A DNA stretch of 35,627 nt from contig MUNG01000013.1 of the NCBI GenBank assembly GCA_002154585.1, positions 1-35,627 of the forward strand. Direction: 5' to 3'. The position numbers were made by a program, and so were the translations under genes. The DNA comes from Streptomyces pseudogriseolus (lineage in GTDB: Bacteria > Actinomycetota > Actinomycetes > Streptomycetales > Streptomycetaceae). The notes beneath the pieces were generated by a model. The model ran no database searches. It was given only the letters and a program-made list of their open reading frames with translations, and had not been told where the DNA came from. Shown here in pieces: positions 1 to 8,610 of this stretch; the first letter of the stretch is position 1, and each line of letters starts with the position of its first letter.

Positions 1-874
1 ACGCCTCCTCCAGGGACGCCTGGTGCGGAGACAGCTCCCACAGCCGTACGTCGTGGTCGTGGGCGATGTCGCTGATCCGGGGCAGCGGCAGTCCCGTCAC
101 CCGCAGCGCGCCGTCCTGCTCGGGCAGCACATGGCCGCCGGCCTCGGTGATCGCCGCCGAGAGCTTCTCGCGCTGCTGCGGCTCGGTGTCGGGCGTGCGC
201 ACCCGGGCGAAGTCGGCGGAGTTCGCGGAGATGAACTCCCGCACGCTCATGTCCGCCATGAGCTGCCCGCGGCCGATCACGATGAGGTGGTCGGCGGTCA
301 GCGCCATCTCGCTCATCAGGTGGGAGGAGACGAACACCGTGCGGCCCTCGGCGGCCAGCGACTTCATCAGGTTGCGCACCCAGAGGATGCCCTCGGGGTC
401 GAGGCCGTTGACCGGCTCGTCGAACAGCAGCACCTGCGGGTCGCCCAGCAGCGCGGCGGCGATGCCCAGGCGCTGCCCCATGCCGAGGGAGAAGCCCTTG
501 GACCGCCGGCCCGCCACCTCGTGCAGACCCACCACGCCCAGCACCTCGTCCACCCGGCGGGCCGGGATGCCCGACAGCTGGGCGAGGCTGAGCAGGTGGT
601 TGCGGGCGGACCGGCCGCCGTGCACCGCCTTGGCGTCCAGCAGCGCGCCGACCTGGCGGGGAGCGTTGGGCAGCTTGTCGTACGGGTGGCCGCAGATCGT
701 GACCCGGCCCGCGGTGGGGTTGTCCAGACCGAGGATCATCCGCATCGTCGTCGACTTGCCCGAGCCGTTGGGGCCCAGGAAGCCGGTGACGGTGCCGGGA
801 CGCACCTGGAAGGAAAGGTTGTACACAGCGGTCTTGTCGCCGTACCGCTTGGTCAGGCCGCTTGCCTCGATCAT
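1..874 (-). CDS. ABC transporter ATP-binding protein (exporter type), 3' end cut by window
   Basis: ATPase of an ABC-2 type exporter, acting at the inner face of the membrane. About 291 codons are visible from the ATG at 874; no stop is reached, so the C-terminus lies outside the window. Visible motifs are Walker A GPNGSGKST, the degenerate signature SLGMGQR typical of this drug/antibiotic exporter subfamily, Walker B LLFDEP followed by VNGLDPEG, and the switch region SSHLMSEMA. A C-terminal accessory region follows the nucleotide-binding domain. It is a close paralog of the ATPase at 1783-2745. Its permease would be expected further left, outside the window. Only a GGAG immediately before the ATG could serve as ribosome site. 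The substrate cannot be told from sequence. Confidence 0.93.
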   Translation of the reverse strand, partial: MIEASGLTKRYGDKTAVYNLSFQVRPGTVTGFLGPNGSGKSTTMRMILGLDNPTAGRVTICGHPYDKLPNAPRQVGALLDAKAVHGGRSARNHLLSLAQLSGIPARRVDEVLGVVGLHEVAGRRSKGFSLGMGQRLGIAAALLGDPQVLLFDEPVNGLDPEGILWVRNLMKSLAAEGRTVFVSSHLMSEMALTADHLIVIGRGQLMADMSVREFISANSADFARVRTPDTEPQQREKLSAAITEAGGHVLPEQDGALRVTGLPLPRISDIAHDHDVRLWELSPHQASLEEA

Positions 875-978
875 GCTCCGCACCCATCGAAAGGTTCAGG
901 ACAGCGGGGCACACGCCCCCCGTAAGGGTTAGGAGCTTATCGGGGCGCTGACGGTTCCGCTCAAGGGTGCGTCAGGGG

Positions 979-997
979 CGGACCGGAACCGGTCCCG
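979..997. terminator. Small inverted repeat between ABC genes
   Basis: GGACCGG (980-986) and CCGGTCC (989-995) are perfect inverted arms with only AA between them, just downstream of the permease stop (1007) on the minus strand. It could be a weak terminator or an operator for the next ABC gene; the 2-nt spacer makes a stable hairpin less certain. Confidence 0.25.
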
Positions 998-1006
998 TCC
1001 GGTCGT

Positions 1007-1780
1007 TCACTGCGCGTCACGCCGTCGGAGCAGTACGTAGCCGCCCGCGACCGCCGCGATCACCCACAGCGCCATGATGCCCAGGCCGCCCCACGGGCCG
1101 TACGGGGTGTCGTCGTCCAGCGGGGTGACCACCTGCATGATCCGGCTGCCGGCCTGGTCGGGCAGGAACTGGCCGACCTTCTTCGTGGCGTCGACGTTCC
1201 CGAGGATGTTGGAGATCAGGAAGAAGAACGGCATCAGGATGCCCAGCGACAGCATGGGCGAGCGCAGCATCGTGGCCACGCCCATCGAGAACAGCGCGAT
1301 CAGCGTCATGTAGAGCCCGCCGCCGATGACCGCGCGCAGCACCCCGTCGTCGGAAAGGGACGTGCCGAGGTCGCCGAGCATCAGCTGGCCGAGGAAGAAC
1401 GTGGCGAAGCTGGTGGCCATGCCGACCACGAACGCCAGCACGGTGGCCACGGCGAGCTTGCTGAACAGGAAGACCCCGCGCCGGGGCACGGCCGCCAGCG
1501 AGGCGCGGATCATTCCGGTGCTGTACTCGTTCGACACCACCAGCACCCCGAACACGATCATCGCGAGCTGGCCCAGGCTGGTCCCGGCGAAGCTGATGAA
1601 CGTCGGGTCGAAGGAGAGCTGCTCCCGCCGGTCCAGGTTGTCGAACTCGCTCCTCGACAACGCCGAGATCAGCATGCCGAGGGCGATGGTGACGACCACC
1701 GCGCTGGACAGCGTCCACACCGTGGACGCCACCGACCGGATCTTGGTCCACTCCGACCGTACGACCTGTGCCGTCGCCAT
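1007..1780 (-). CDS. ABC-2 type transporter permease
   Basis: Integral membrane permease of 257 residues, partner of the ATPase encoded immediately upstream (stop at 1783, a 2-nt gap). The start is the ATG at 1780, with a strong GGAGGAAGG site in the end of the upstream gene. The N-terminus (MATAQVVRSEWTKIRS) is the usual cytoplasmic helix of ABC-2 permeases of the antibiotic/Na+ export type. About six hydrophobic segments follow, for example around residues 20-40, 70-90, 110-140, 150-170, 175-200 and 230-250, and it ends in a basic cytoplasmic tail (LLRRRDAQ). Two ATPase/permease chains probably form a four-component exporter. Substrate unknown. Confidence 0.92.
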   Translation of the reverse strand: MATAQVVRSEWTKIRSVASTVWTLSSAVVVTIALGMLISALSRSEFDNLDRREQLSFDPTFISFAGTSLGQLAMIVFGVLVVSNEYSTGMIRASLAAVPRRGVFLFSKLAVATVLAFVVGMATSFATFFLGQLMLGDLGTSLSDDGVLRAVIGGGLYMTLIALFSMGVATMLRSPMLSLGILMPFFFLISNILGNVDATKKVGQFLPDQAGSRIMQVVTPLDDDTPYGPWGGLGIMALWVIAAVAGGYVLLRRRDAQ

Positions 1781-1782
1781 GC

Positions 1783-2745
1783 TCAGCCCTTCCTCCAGCT
1801 CTCGCCCCACTGCTGCTGCGAGGGCAGGGGCGCGCCGGTGCCGGGGTGGGCGTGGTACTCCACCGACTCCGCCGTCAACTGCATGAACGCCTCCTCCAGG
1901 GACGCCTGCTGCGGGCTCAGTTCGTGCAGCACCACGCCGTCGCGGGCGGCCAGCTCGCCGATCTTCTCGGCGGGCGTCCCGTCCACCTCCAGCGTCCCGT
2001 CCGCGCCGTCCACGACGGTGACGCCGGCCCGGTGCAGCGCGTCGAGCAGCGCCTCCCGCTGCGGGGTGCGCACCCGGACGTACGAACGGGAGTTGCGCTC
2101 GATGAACTGAGCCATCGAGGTGTCGGCGAGCAGCCGGCCCTGCCCGATGACGACGAGGTGGTCCGCCGTCAGGGCCATCTCGCTCATCAGGTGGGAGGAG
2201 ACGAACACCGTGCGGCCCTGCTCGGCCAGCGACTTCATCAGCGTGCGGATCCAGTGGATGCCCTCGGGGTCGAGGCCGTTCACCGGCTCGTCGAACATCA
2301 GGATCTGCGGGTCGCCGAGCAGCGCGGCGGCGATGCCGAGCCGCTGCCCCATGCCCATGGAGAACCCCTTGGCCTTCTTGCGGGCCACCGCCGTCAGACC
2401 GACCGTCTCCAGCACCTCGCGCACCCGCCGGTCGGGGACGCCGTTGCTCTGCGCGAGCCACAGCAGATGGTTGTAGGCGCTGCGCCCCGGGTGCACGCCC
2501 TTCGCCTCCAGCAGGGCGCCGATGTAGGTCAGCGGGTCCTTCAGCTGGTCGTAGTGCATGCCGTCGATCCGCACGTCCCCGGCCGTGGGGTGGTCGAGCC
2601 CCAGGATCATGCGCATGGTGGTCGACTTGCCGGCGCCGTTCGGGCCGAGGAAGCCCGTGACGATGCCCGGCCTGACGGTGCACGTCAGCCGGTCGACCGC
2701 CACCTTCTCGCCGTACCGCTTGGTCAGCCCCTCCAGCTCGATCAT
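1783..2745 (-). CDS. ABC transporter ATP-binding protein (exporter type)
   Basis: 320-residue cytoplasmic ATPase translationally linked to the permease at 1007-1780. Walker A GPNGAGKST lies near residues 37-45, the signature region is SMGMGQRLGIAAALLG, Walker B is LMFDEP, the D-loop region VNGLDPEG, and the switch SSHLMSEMA. Residues after about 220 form the accessory C-terminal part seen in BcrA/DrrA-like ATPases. It closely resembles the truncated ATPase at 1-874, including a 46-bp stretch of identical DNA, so the two arose by duplication. A TANNNT hexamer (TAGCGT, plus-strand 2752-2757) sits 6 nt before the ATG with no clear ribosome site, suggesting a leaderless transcript starting just beyond the hairpin at 2765-2802. 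Confidence 0.95.
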   Translation of the reverse strand: MIELEGLTKRYGEKVAVDRLTCTVRPGIVTGFLGPNGAGKSTTMRMILGLDHPTAGDVRIDGMHYDQLKDPLTYIGALLEAKGVHPGRSAYNHLLWLAQSNGVPDRRVREVLETVGLTAVARKKAKGFSMGMGQRLGIAAALLGDPQILMFDEPVNGLDPEGIHWIRTLMKSLAEQGRTVFVSSHLMSEMALTADHLVVIGQGRLLADTSMAQFIERNSRSYVRVRTPQREALLDALHRAGVTVVDGADGTLEVDGTPAEKIGELAARDGVVLHELSPQQASLEEAFMQLTAESVEYHAHPGTGAPLPSQQQWGESWRKG

Positions 2746-2764
2746 GCGGCCACGCTAGAACGGG

Positions 2765-2802
2765 GCGAAGCCCTCTGCCACCGCAGTGGCAGAGGGCTTC
2801 GC
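2765..2802. terminator. Perfect 17-bp stem-loop after filP
   Basis: Arms 2765-2781 and 2786-2802 are perfectly complementary (17 bp) with a 4-nt CGCA loop. It lies 24 nt past the filP stop and about 20 nt before the start of the next ABC gene, all on the minus strand. It is a strong factor-independent terminator in the Streptomyces style (no U tract). Its position also puts it over the expected -35 region of the downstream ABC operon. Confidence 0.85.
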
Positions 2803-2825
2803 CGTGGTCCGGTCGGCCGGTGGGG

Positions 2826-3764
2826 TTACCGGGACTGCTGGGCCGGGACGCCGCGGGAGACGGGCTCGTCCTCGGTGGCGGGCGCGCCGGTGGCGGCGAC
2901 CGCGGCACCCGTGAGGGTCGCCAGCATCTCGCGGACGTTGGTCAGCTGGGCGTTGATCGAGTCGCGGCGGTTGGTCAGCGCGGCCAGCTCGCGCTCGGAC
3001 TCCGAACGGATCCGGTCGGCCTTGGCGTTGGCGTCCGCCACGATGTCCTCGGCCTGGCGCTGCGCGGTCTCCACCGTCTGGCGGGCGCGGCGCTCGGCGT
3101 CGGTGCGCAGCTTCTCGGCCTCCAGGCGGAGCTGCTCCGCACGGTGCTCGATCTCCGCGAGACGCTTCTCGGCCTTCGCCTGACGCGAGGCCAGGTCGCG
3201 CTCGGACTGCTCGCGGCGCTTCGCCAGGTTCGTCTCGAAGTCCGCGGCGGCCTGCGCGGCCTTGGCGCGGGTCTCCTCGAAGAGGGCGTCCGCCTCCTCG
3301 CGCTTGGACTGGGCGTCCTTCTGCGCGTCGGAGCGCAGCTGGGCGGCCTCGCCCTGGGCCTTCTCGACGATCCGGACGCCCTCGTCCTCCGCCTTCGCCT
3401 TGCGGTCGGCGGCGTACGCCTCGGCGTCGTTGCGCACCTGCTGGGCGGCCGACTCGGCGAGCTCGCGGTGCTGCTCCGCGGCGCGCCGGGCCTCCTCGCG
3501 CAGGTCCTTGGCCTCCTCCTCGGCGAGACGGAGGATCTTCTCCACGCGCGCGCCGAGACCCGCGTACGACGGCTCGGCGTCGTTGATCTGGGCCTGGGCG
3601 TTCTGCGTCTCGAGGTGGAGCTCTTCGATGCGCTTTTCCAGAGCGGTGATGCGGGCGAGAGCGCTGTCACGGTCGGAGACGAGCTTGGAGATACGTTCGT
3701 CCACCTGAGCGCGGTCGTACCCACGCCGCACAAGCTCGAAGCCGTAGGGGGAAGTGTCGCTCAT
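2826..3764 (-). CDS. filP: FilP, intermediate-filament-like coiled-coil cytoskeletal protein
   Basis: 312-residue protein matching FilP of Streptomyces, which forms a gradient of filaments near hyphal tips, supports cell stiffness and works with DivIVA and Scy. Residues 1-20 (SDTSPYGFELVRRGYDRAQVDERI) carry the short DivIVA-like N-terminal motif with an RRGYDRAQVD core. Residues about 20-280 are continuous Ala/Glu/Arg-rich coiled coil with no proline apart from a break near AEPSYAGLG. A conserved box, RRDSINAQLTNVREML, closes the coil, followed by a disordered tail. Older databases call it a cellulose-binding protein. The ATG at 3764 has AGGAA upstream. It lies downstream of scy with its own 183-bp leader region. 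Confidence 0.95.
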   Translation of the reverse strand: MSDTSPYGFELVRRGYDRAQVDERISKLVSDRDSALARITALEKRIEELHLETQNAQAQINDAEPSYAGLGARVEKILRLAEEEAKDLREEARRAAEQHRELAESAAQQVRNDAEAYAADRKAKAEDEGVRIVEKAQGEAAQLRSDAQKDAQSKREEADALFEETRAKAAQAAADFETNLAKRREQSERDLASRQAKAEKRLAEIEHRAEQLRLEAEKLRTDAERRARQTVETAQRQAEDIVADANAKADRIRSESERELAALTNRRDSINAQLTNVREMLATLTGAAVAATGAPATEDEPVSRGVPAQQSR

Positions 3765-3804
3765 GGGGTTCCTGTCGAATGAGACCGGTGAGGTGATAGG
3801 TGGA

Positions 3805-3831
3805 ATCCTAGGGGCCGAAGCGCTGTGTCAT
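3805..3831 (-). promoter_or_regulatory. filP: Possible filP promoter
   Basis: Read on the minus strand, TAGGAT (plus 3805-3810) is a good -10 and ATGACA (plus 3826-3831) a 4-5/6 match to TTGACA, but the spacer is only 15 nt. The scy-filP gap of 183 bp makes a separate filP promoter likely; this exact pair is uncertain. Confidence 0.3.
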
Positions 3832-3947
3832 CGAGCGGATGCACGTTTGATACGGAAGATGACACCCCTTTTGAGTGGCTCGCCGCCGGAAGCCTTGCCA
3901 AAGCCATGGTCAAAGCCCTCACCGTACAAGGGAATTCGCCCGGTTTG

Positions 3948-6900
3948 CTAGCTATCGGCTGACTTGCCACCCGTACGGGTAGCACCCGCCGCGGCCCCCG
4001 CCTTGACGCCGTTGTCCTTGCCGCCCCCAGGGGCTTCGAAGGACTCCAGGGCCTCCAGGACGTCCTGGACGCGCGAGATCTCCGCGTTGATGTCCTCACG
4101 GCGCCGGACGAGGACCTCCAGCTCGCGCTTGCCCTCCTCGACGGTGCGCCGTGCCTCGCGCACCGCCTCGGCCTTCAGCTCCTCGGCCTCCTTCACGAGC
4201 GTGGCCTTCTTCTGCTCCGCCTCCTTCAGAAGACCCTCGGCCTTCTTCACGGCGGCGATGCGCACCTTGCCCGCCTCGGAGTTGGCCTCGGAGACGATCT
4301 CCTTCGCCTTGGCCTCCGCCTTCGCCAGCTGCTCCTCCGCGGCCTTGATCAGCGCGTCGCAGCGGTCGCCGGCCGACTTCATGGTCTCCGCCGCCTCGCG
4401 CCGGGCCCGCTCGTGCAGCTCCTCGATCTCGCGCGTGATCCGGTCGCGCAGCTCCTCCGCGCGCTCCCGGATCTGTGTCGCGTCGCGGCGCGCCCCGACC
4501 AGCAGCTCGTCGGCGTCCGTACGGGCCTTCTCCACCAGGGAGTTGCCCTCGACCCGCGCCTCGGACACCAGCCGCTCGGCCTCGCTGCGGGCCGCGCCCA
4601 CCATGGTGTCCGCCTGCGACTCGGCGTCCGCCGTGGTCTTCAGCGCCTGCTGCTGCGCCTCGGTGAGCAGCTTGTCCGCCTCGGCGGTGGTCTCCGTGAT
4701 CAGGGTGTCGACCTGCTCGGCCGCCTCCGAACGCCGCTTGTTGGCCTCCTTGCGGGCCTCGTCCAGCGTCCGCTCGGCCTCCTCGCGCGCGGAGGACGTG
4801 AGGCGCTCCGCCTCCGACTCCGCGTCCGCCTTGACCCGCTCGGCCTCGTGCCGCAGCCGCTCCGCGTGCTGCTGCGCCGACCCGACCGTCTCCGCGGCCT
4901 CGGCGCGCAGCCGCTCCGCGTCGCCGGTGGCGTCCGCGATCAGCTTCTCCGCCTTGGCGACCGACTCCGAACGCACCCGCTCGGCCTCGGCGATCGTCTC
5001 GTCGGTGAGCCGCTCCGCCTCGCTGCGCGCCTCGGTGATGAGCGTGTCCGCCTGCGTCGCCGCGTCCGAACGGATCCGGTTGGCGTCCTCACGGGCCTCC
5101 GCCCGGGTGCGCGCGGCGGTCTGCTCGGCCTCGGCGACCGTGTCGGACGCCTCCGTGCGCAGCCGCTGCGCGTGCTCGGAGACCTCGGCGCGGATCCGGT
5201 CCGCCTCCGTGATCGCCTCCGAAACCGTGCGCTCCGCGAGGGACTTGGCCTCCTCGGCCTCCTCCCGCGCCTCGCGCCGCAGCCGGCCCGCGTCCTCGCT
5301 CGCCCGCTCCCGCTCCGCGTAGGCGTCGGTGCGGACCCGGTCCGCCTCCTCCTCGGCCTCGCGGCGCGTGCGCTCCGCCGCGTGCTCGGCGGCGCTGCGC
5401 AGCCCGGTGATCTCCTCCTGCGCCTGCTCGTGCAGCCCCGCCACCGAGTCCCGCACCTGCTGCGCGTGCTGCTCGGCCGCCGACACCATCTCCGTGGCGC
5501 GCCGGTCCGCCTCCTCGACCAGCCGCACCGCCTCGGCCTGCGCCTCGTCCACCCGGGTGCGCGCCGCCGCCAGCAGCTCCTCGCTCTGCTCGCGGGCCCG
5601 CCGGCGTTCCTCGTCGGCCTCCTCCCGGGCCGCGCCGAGGAGTTCCTCCGCCTCCCGGCGACGCCGGGCCGCCTCCTCCTGCGCCGCCGCCAGCGTCTCG
5701 GACGCCTCCGTGCCGATCCGCTCGGCGGCCGCCTGGGCCTCCGCGCGCATCCGGTCCGCGCTGTCCTGCGCCTCCGACTTGAGCCGCTCCGCCTCGGCCG
5801 CGGCCTCCGACCGCAGCCGCACGGCGACGGCCTCGCCCTCGGCCCGGGACGCCGACGCGTCCGCGGCGGCCTCGTCCCGCAGCCGCTCGGCCTCCTGCTC
5901 GGCCTGCTGCTGGAGCGTACGGATCCGCTCGGCGGCCTCGGTGCGCAGCCGCTCGGCCTCCTCGGTCGCCTCACGGCGGATCCGGGCGGCCTCCTCGCGC
6001 GCCTCGCTCAGCGCCCGCTCGGCGGAGGCGAGCCGCTCCTCGGCCTCGGTGTGCAGCCGGGTCAGCTCGCCGGCCGCCTCCTCGCGGCGCGCCTCGACGG
6101 CCCGCTCGGTCTCCTCGCGCAGCTCGCGCGCGGCCCGCTCGGCGTCCTCCTTGAGCGCGTCCGCCTGCTCCACGGCCTCCGCGCGGTGCCGCTCGGCCTC
6201 CTTGCGGGTGCGCTCCAGGGTCTCCTCGGCCTGCCGGCGCAGCGTCGTGGCGCGCTCGATGGCCTCGGTGCGGACCTTCTCGCTGTCCGTCTGCGCGGTG
6301 GACCGCAGTTCGTCCGCGTCCGCCTTGGCCTTGGCGAGCAGCTCCTCGGCGGACCTGGCCGCCTCCTCGATCTGCGCCACGGCCTCCTTGCGGGCCTCCG
6401 CACGGATCTTCTCGCCCTCGGCGACCGCGTCGGCGCGCAGCTGCTCGGCCTCGCCGCGCAGCCGGCGCGCCTCCTCCTGGAGCTCGACCGTCTTGGCGCG
6501 GTACTCCTTGGTGTCGTCCTTCGCCGCGCCCTTGAGCTGCTCGGCGATGTCGTGCGCCTCGGCGCGCAGCCGGTCCGCCTCCGCCTCGGCCTCGCGGCGG
6601 ATCCGCTCGGCCTCCTCGGCGGCGGCCCTGGTGGTCCGCTTCGCCTCCTCGGACGCCTTGTTGAGCACGTCCTCGGCGGTCTTGGCCGCCTTCGACAGCT
6701 GGGTGGCGGACTCCTCCGCGGTGAGCGTACGGGCCTTCTCCGCGGCCTCCGCGACGATCTTCTCCGCCTCGGCGCGGGCGTCGGCGACCAGCTGCTCGGC
6801 GTCCGCCTTGGTGGCCTCCGCCTCCTTGGTCGCCTCGCCGACCAGCCGCGCCACCTGCTCCTTGGCGGTGCGCGTGCGCGTCTCGTTGGCGGCCTCGGCG

Positions 6901-7796
6901 GACGCCAGCGCCTTGGCGGCGGCCTCCTTCGCCTCGGCGAGCACCTTCTCGGCCTCGGAACGCGCCTCGCGCAGCGCGCTCTCCGCCTCGGTCATCCGCT
7001 CCTCGGCGACCCGGCTCATCTCCTGCGCCCGGCGGCGCGCGTCCTCCGACTCGCTGGCCGTGGAGGTGCGCAGCTGCTCGGCGTGCTCGGTGGCCTCCTG
7101 GGCCTGCGTGGACGCGGCGTTGAGCAGCCGCTCGGCGTCGGCGCGGGCGCGGCGCAGCAGCTGCTCGGCCTCGCCGCGGGCCGCCTCCGCCTCGCTCTGG
7201 AGCCGGCGGCGGGCCTCGGCGGTCAGCCGCTCGGCCTCCTCGCGCGCGGCGGCCAGGGCCTGTTCGCGCTCGGCGCGGGTCTCCTCCAGCAGCCGGCGGG
7301 CCTGCTCCTCGGTGCGGGCCCGCAGCTGCTCCGCCCACGCCACGTTCTCGTTGACGTGGCTCTCGACGGTCTGGCGGCGCTCCGCCAGCTCCTGGTCGAG
7401 CTGCTGGCGCCGGGTCACCGCCTCCTGGTGCAGCTCCGCCTGGAGGCGGGCGGCCTGCTCGGCGTGCTCCTGGAGGATGCGCTGGGTCTGGGCGCGGGCC
7501 TGGCTCAGCTCCCGCTCGGCGTCCGCGCGGAGCTGGTCGGCCTGCATCTGCGCGTTGCGCAGCAACTGCTCGGCCTGGTAGCCGATGTCGCCGCCGTCGT
7601 AGGCGGGCCGGGACATGATGGTGCGCCGCGCCTCGTGCAGCTTGGCGCGCAGCACCTCGACCTGGTAGCCGAGGTCCTCGGCGTGCTGGATCGCCTTTTC
7701 CCGCTCGGTCTTCAGCCGCTTCATCTCGGCTTCGAACCGAGAGAGGTGGTCGACGTCAGCCGCCGGCTCTCGCTCCTGGCTCTCGTAGCCCCGCAC
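3948..7796 (-). CDS. scy: Scy, giant coiled-coil organiser of the tip-organising centre
   Basis: About 1282 residues from the GTG at 7796 (MRGYESQERE...), the start I prefer because it matches the N-terminus I remember for Streptomyces Scy; an in-frame ATG at 7847 would add 17 residues but has no convincing ribosome site. Scy scaffolds DivIVA, FilP and ParA at hyphal tips. The N-terminal ~100 residues (DHLSRFEAEMKRLKTEREKA..., YDGGDIGYQAEQLLRNA) are a distinct head. The rest is an almost unbroken Ala/Glu/Arg coiled coil built from hendecad-like units (AEAERLRxEAxE and variants), known from the family as a 51-residue superrepeat. The C-terminus has the box RRREDINAEISRVQDVLEAL, shared with FilP, then a Gly/Ala-rich tail. 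The repeated codons also keep long frames open on the other strand. Confidence 0.95.
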   Translation of the reverse strand: MRGYESQEREPAADVDHLSRFEAEMKRLKTEREKAIQHAEDLGYQVEVLRAKLHEARRTIMSRPAYDGGDIGYQAEQLLRNAQMQADQLRADAERELSQARAQTQRILQEHAEQAARLQAELHQEAVTRRQQLDQELAERRQTVESHVNENVAWAEQLRARTEEQARRLLEETRAEREQALAAAREEAERLTAEARRRLQSEAEAARGEAEQLLRRARADAERLLNAASTQAQEATEHAEQLRTSTASESEDARRRAQEMSRVAEERMTEAESALREARSEAEKVLAEAKEAAAKALASAEAANETRTRTAKEQVARLVGEATKEAEATKADAEQLVADARAEAEKIVAEAAEKARTLTAEESATQLSKAAKTAEDVLNKASEEAKRTTRAAAEEAERIRREAEAEADRLRAEAHDIAEQLKGAAKDDTKEYRAKTVELQEEARRLRGEAEQLRADAVAEGEKIRAEARKEAVAQIEEAARSAEELLAKAKADADELRSTAQTDSEKVRTEAIERATTLRRQAEETLERTRKEAERHRAEAVEQADALKEDAERAARELREETERAVEARREEAAGELTRLHTEAEERLASAERALSEAREEAARIRREATEEAERLRTEAAERIRTLQQQAEQEAERLRDEAAADASASRAEGEAVAVRLRSEAAAEAERLKSEAQDSADRMRAEAQAAAERIGTEASETLAAAQEEAARRRREAEELLGAAREEADEERRRAREQSEELLAAARTRVDEAQAEAVRLVEEADRRATEMVSAAEQHAQQVRDSVAGLHEQAQEEITGLRSAAEHAAERTRREAEEEADRVRTDAYAERERASEDAGRLRREAREEAEEAKSLAERTVSEAITEADRIRAEVSEHAQRLRTEASDTVAEAEQTAARTRAEAREDANRIRSDAATQADTLITEARSEAERLTDETIAEAERVRSESVAKAEKLIADATGDAERLRAEAAETVGSAQQHAERLRHEAERVKADAESEAERLTSSAREEAERTLDEARKEANKRRSEAAEQVDTLITETTAEADKLLTEAQQQALKTTADAESQADTMVGAARSEAERLVSEARVEGNSLVEKARTDADELLVGARRDATQIRERAEELRDRITREIEELHERARREAAETMKSAGDRCDALIKAAEEQLAKAEAKAKEIVSEANSEAGKVRIAAVKKAEGLLKEAEQKKATLVKEAEELKAEAVREARRTVEEGKRELEVLVRRREDINAEISRVQDVLEALESFEAPGGGKDNGVKAGAAAGATRTGGKSADS

Positions 7797-7996
7797 TGCG
7801 CGGTCCCATCCGTCCCCTGGTCGCAAGTCTGGCCGAGCCCCGTCCATCCCGAACGGCGCCCCCGGGGAATGGTGTCAGATCATCGGCGGAGCTTGGGCTG
7901 CCGCCCCGCGCTCGCCCCCCGCCACCCGGCCCCGGCGATCCCGTCGCCGAACACGACGGGACTCGGTCACCACGCTTCGAGCGGCGACCAGACCCA

Positions 7997-8026
7997 ACCC
8001 TACCGGCCCTTATGTACGTGGGTCAG
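7997..8026 (-). promoter_or_regulatory. scy: Candidate scy promoter
   Basis: On the minus strand CTGACC (plus 8021-8026), an 18-nt spacer and TAGGGT (plus 7997-8002) resemble a housekeeping promoter. The -35 overlaps the stop codon of the epimerase gene. The same hexamer pair, with a 17-nt spacer, precedes the MarR gene at 17560. Confidence 0.4.
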
Positions 8027-8463
8027 TGCTCGGACGACTCAACGGGCGCGGAAGTGACCAGTTCTGTCAGTACGCCGTGGCAGTCCTTGGGGTGCAGGAA
8101 GGTGATCCGTGACCCCATGGAACCGCGCCGGGGCTCTTCGTACAGAACGCGTACGCCCTTCTCCTTGATGTCCGCCGCCTCCGCGTCGACGTCCGCCGTA
8201 CCGAAGGCGATGTGGTGGACCCCCTCGCCGTTCTTCGCGAGCCACTTGGCGACGGTGGAGTCCTCACGGATCGGCTCGAGGAGCTGCAGGTAGGAGGCCC
8301 CGCCGTCGGACGTCTCGTTGATCTTGAGCATGGCCTCGCGCACGCCCTGCTCCTCGTTGACCTCCGAGTGGAACACCTCGAAGCCGTAGGTGGAGCGGTA
8401 GAACTCCACCGTCTTGTCGAGGTCGAAGCAGGCGATCCCGATGTGGTCGATTCGCGTCAGCAT
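8023..8463 (-). CDS. mce: Methylmalonyl-CoA epimerase
   Basis: 146-residue protein of the VOC (glyoxalase/dioxygenase) fold that interconverts (2R)- and (2S)-methylmalonyl-CoA, linking propionyl-CoA carboxylase with B12-dependent methylmalonyl-CoA mutase and feeding polyketide extender supply. Two beta-alpha-beta-beta-beta modules are visible. The metal ligands expected for the family can be placed at H7 (RIDHIGIA), Q60 (YLQLLEP), H84 (GVHHIAFGT) and E134 (GVLTELV). The length is normal for the family. It is divergent from the thiolase-meaB operon, so acyl-CoA genes sit on both sides of one 147-bp control region. Its downstream end overlaps the likely scy promoter. Confidence 0.95.
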   Translation of the reverse strand: MLTRIDHIGIACFDLDKTVEFYRSTYGFEVFHSEVNEEQGVREAMLKINETSDGGASYLQLLEPIREDSTVAKWLAKNGEGVHHIAFGTADVDAEAADIKEKGVRVLYEEPRRGSMGSRITFLHPKDCHGVLTELVTSAPVESSEH

Positions 8464-8525
8464 GGAATCAGTGCAGCGCCCCCGCGACGGTTACGCAACG
8501 TGCGCGCGATCACACCGAAAGGCCG

Positions 8526-8555
8526 ATGACGCGATCACCTGCGCGTCAGTACATT
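8526..8555 (+). promoter_or_regulatory. Candidate thiolase-meaB promoter
   Basis: ATGACG (8526-8531), an 18-nt spacer and TACATT (8550-8555) make a plausible sigma-HrdB-type promoter 55 nt before the thiolase ATG. A ribosome site, GGAAGGGGA, follows near 8593-8602. Confidence 0.4.
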
Positions 8556-8610
8556 CGAAGTAAACCCTCGTTCACTCCTCGGCTGTGCAGCCGGAAGGGG
8601 ACCGCAGCTC

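Noticed and set aside
4413-8057. Very long open frames on the plus strand opposite scy
   Set aside because: They mirror the repeated Ala/Glu/Arg codons of scy. The products are Leu/Arg/Gly-rich without domains, while the minus-strand product is a known protein.
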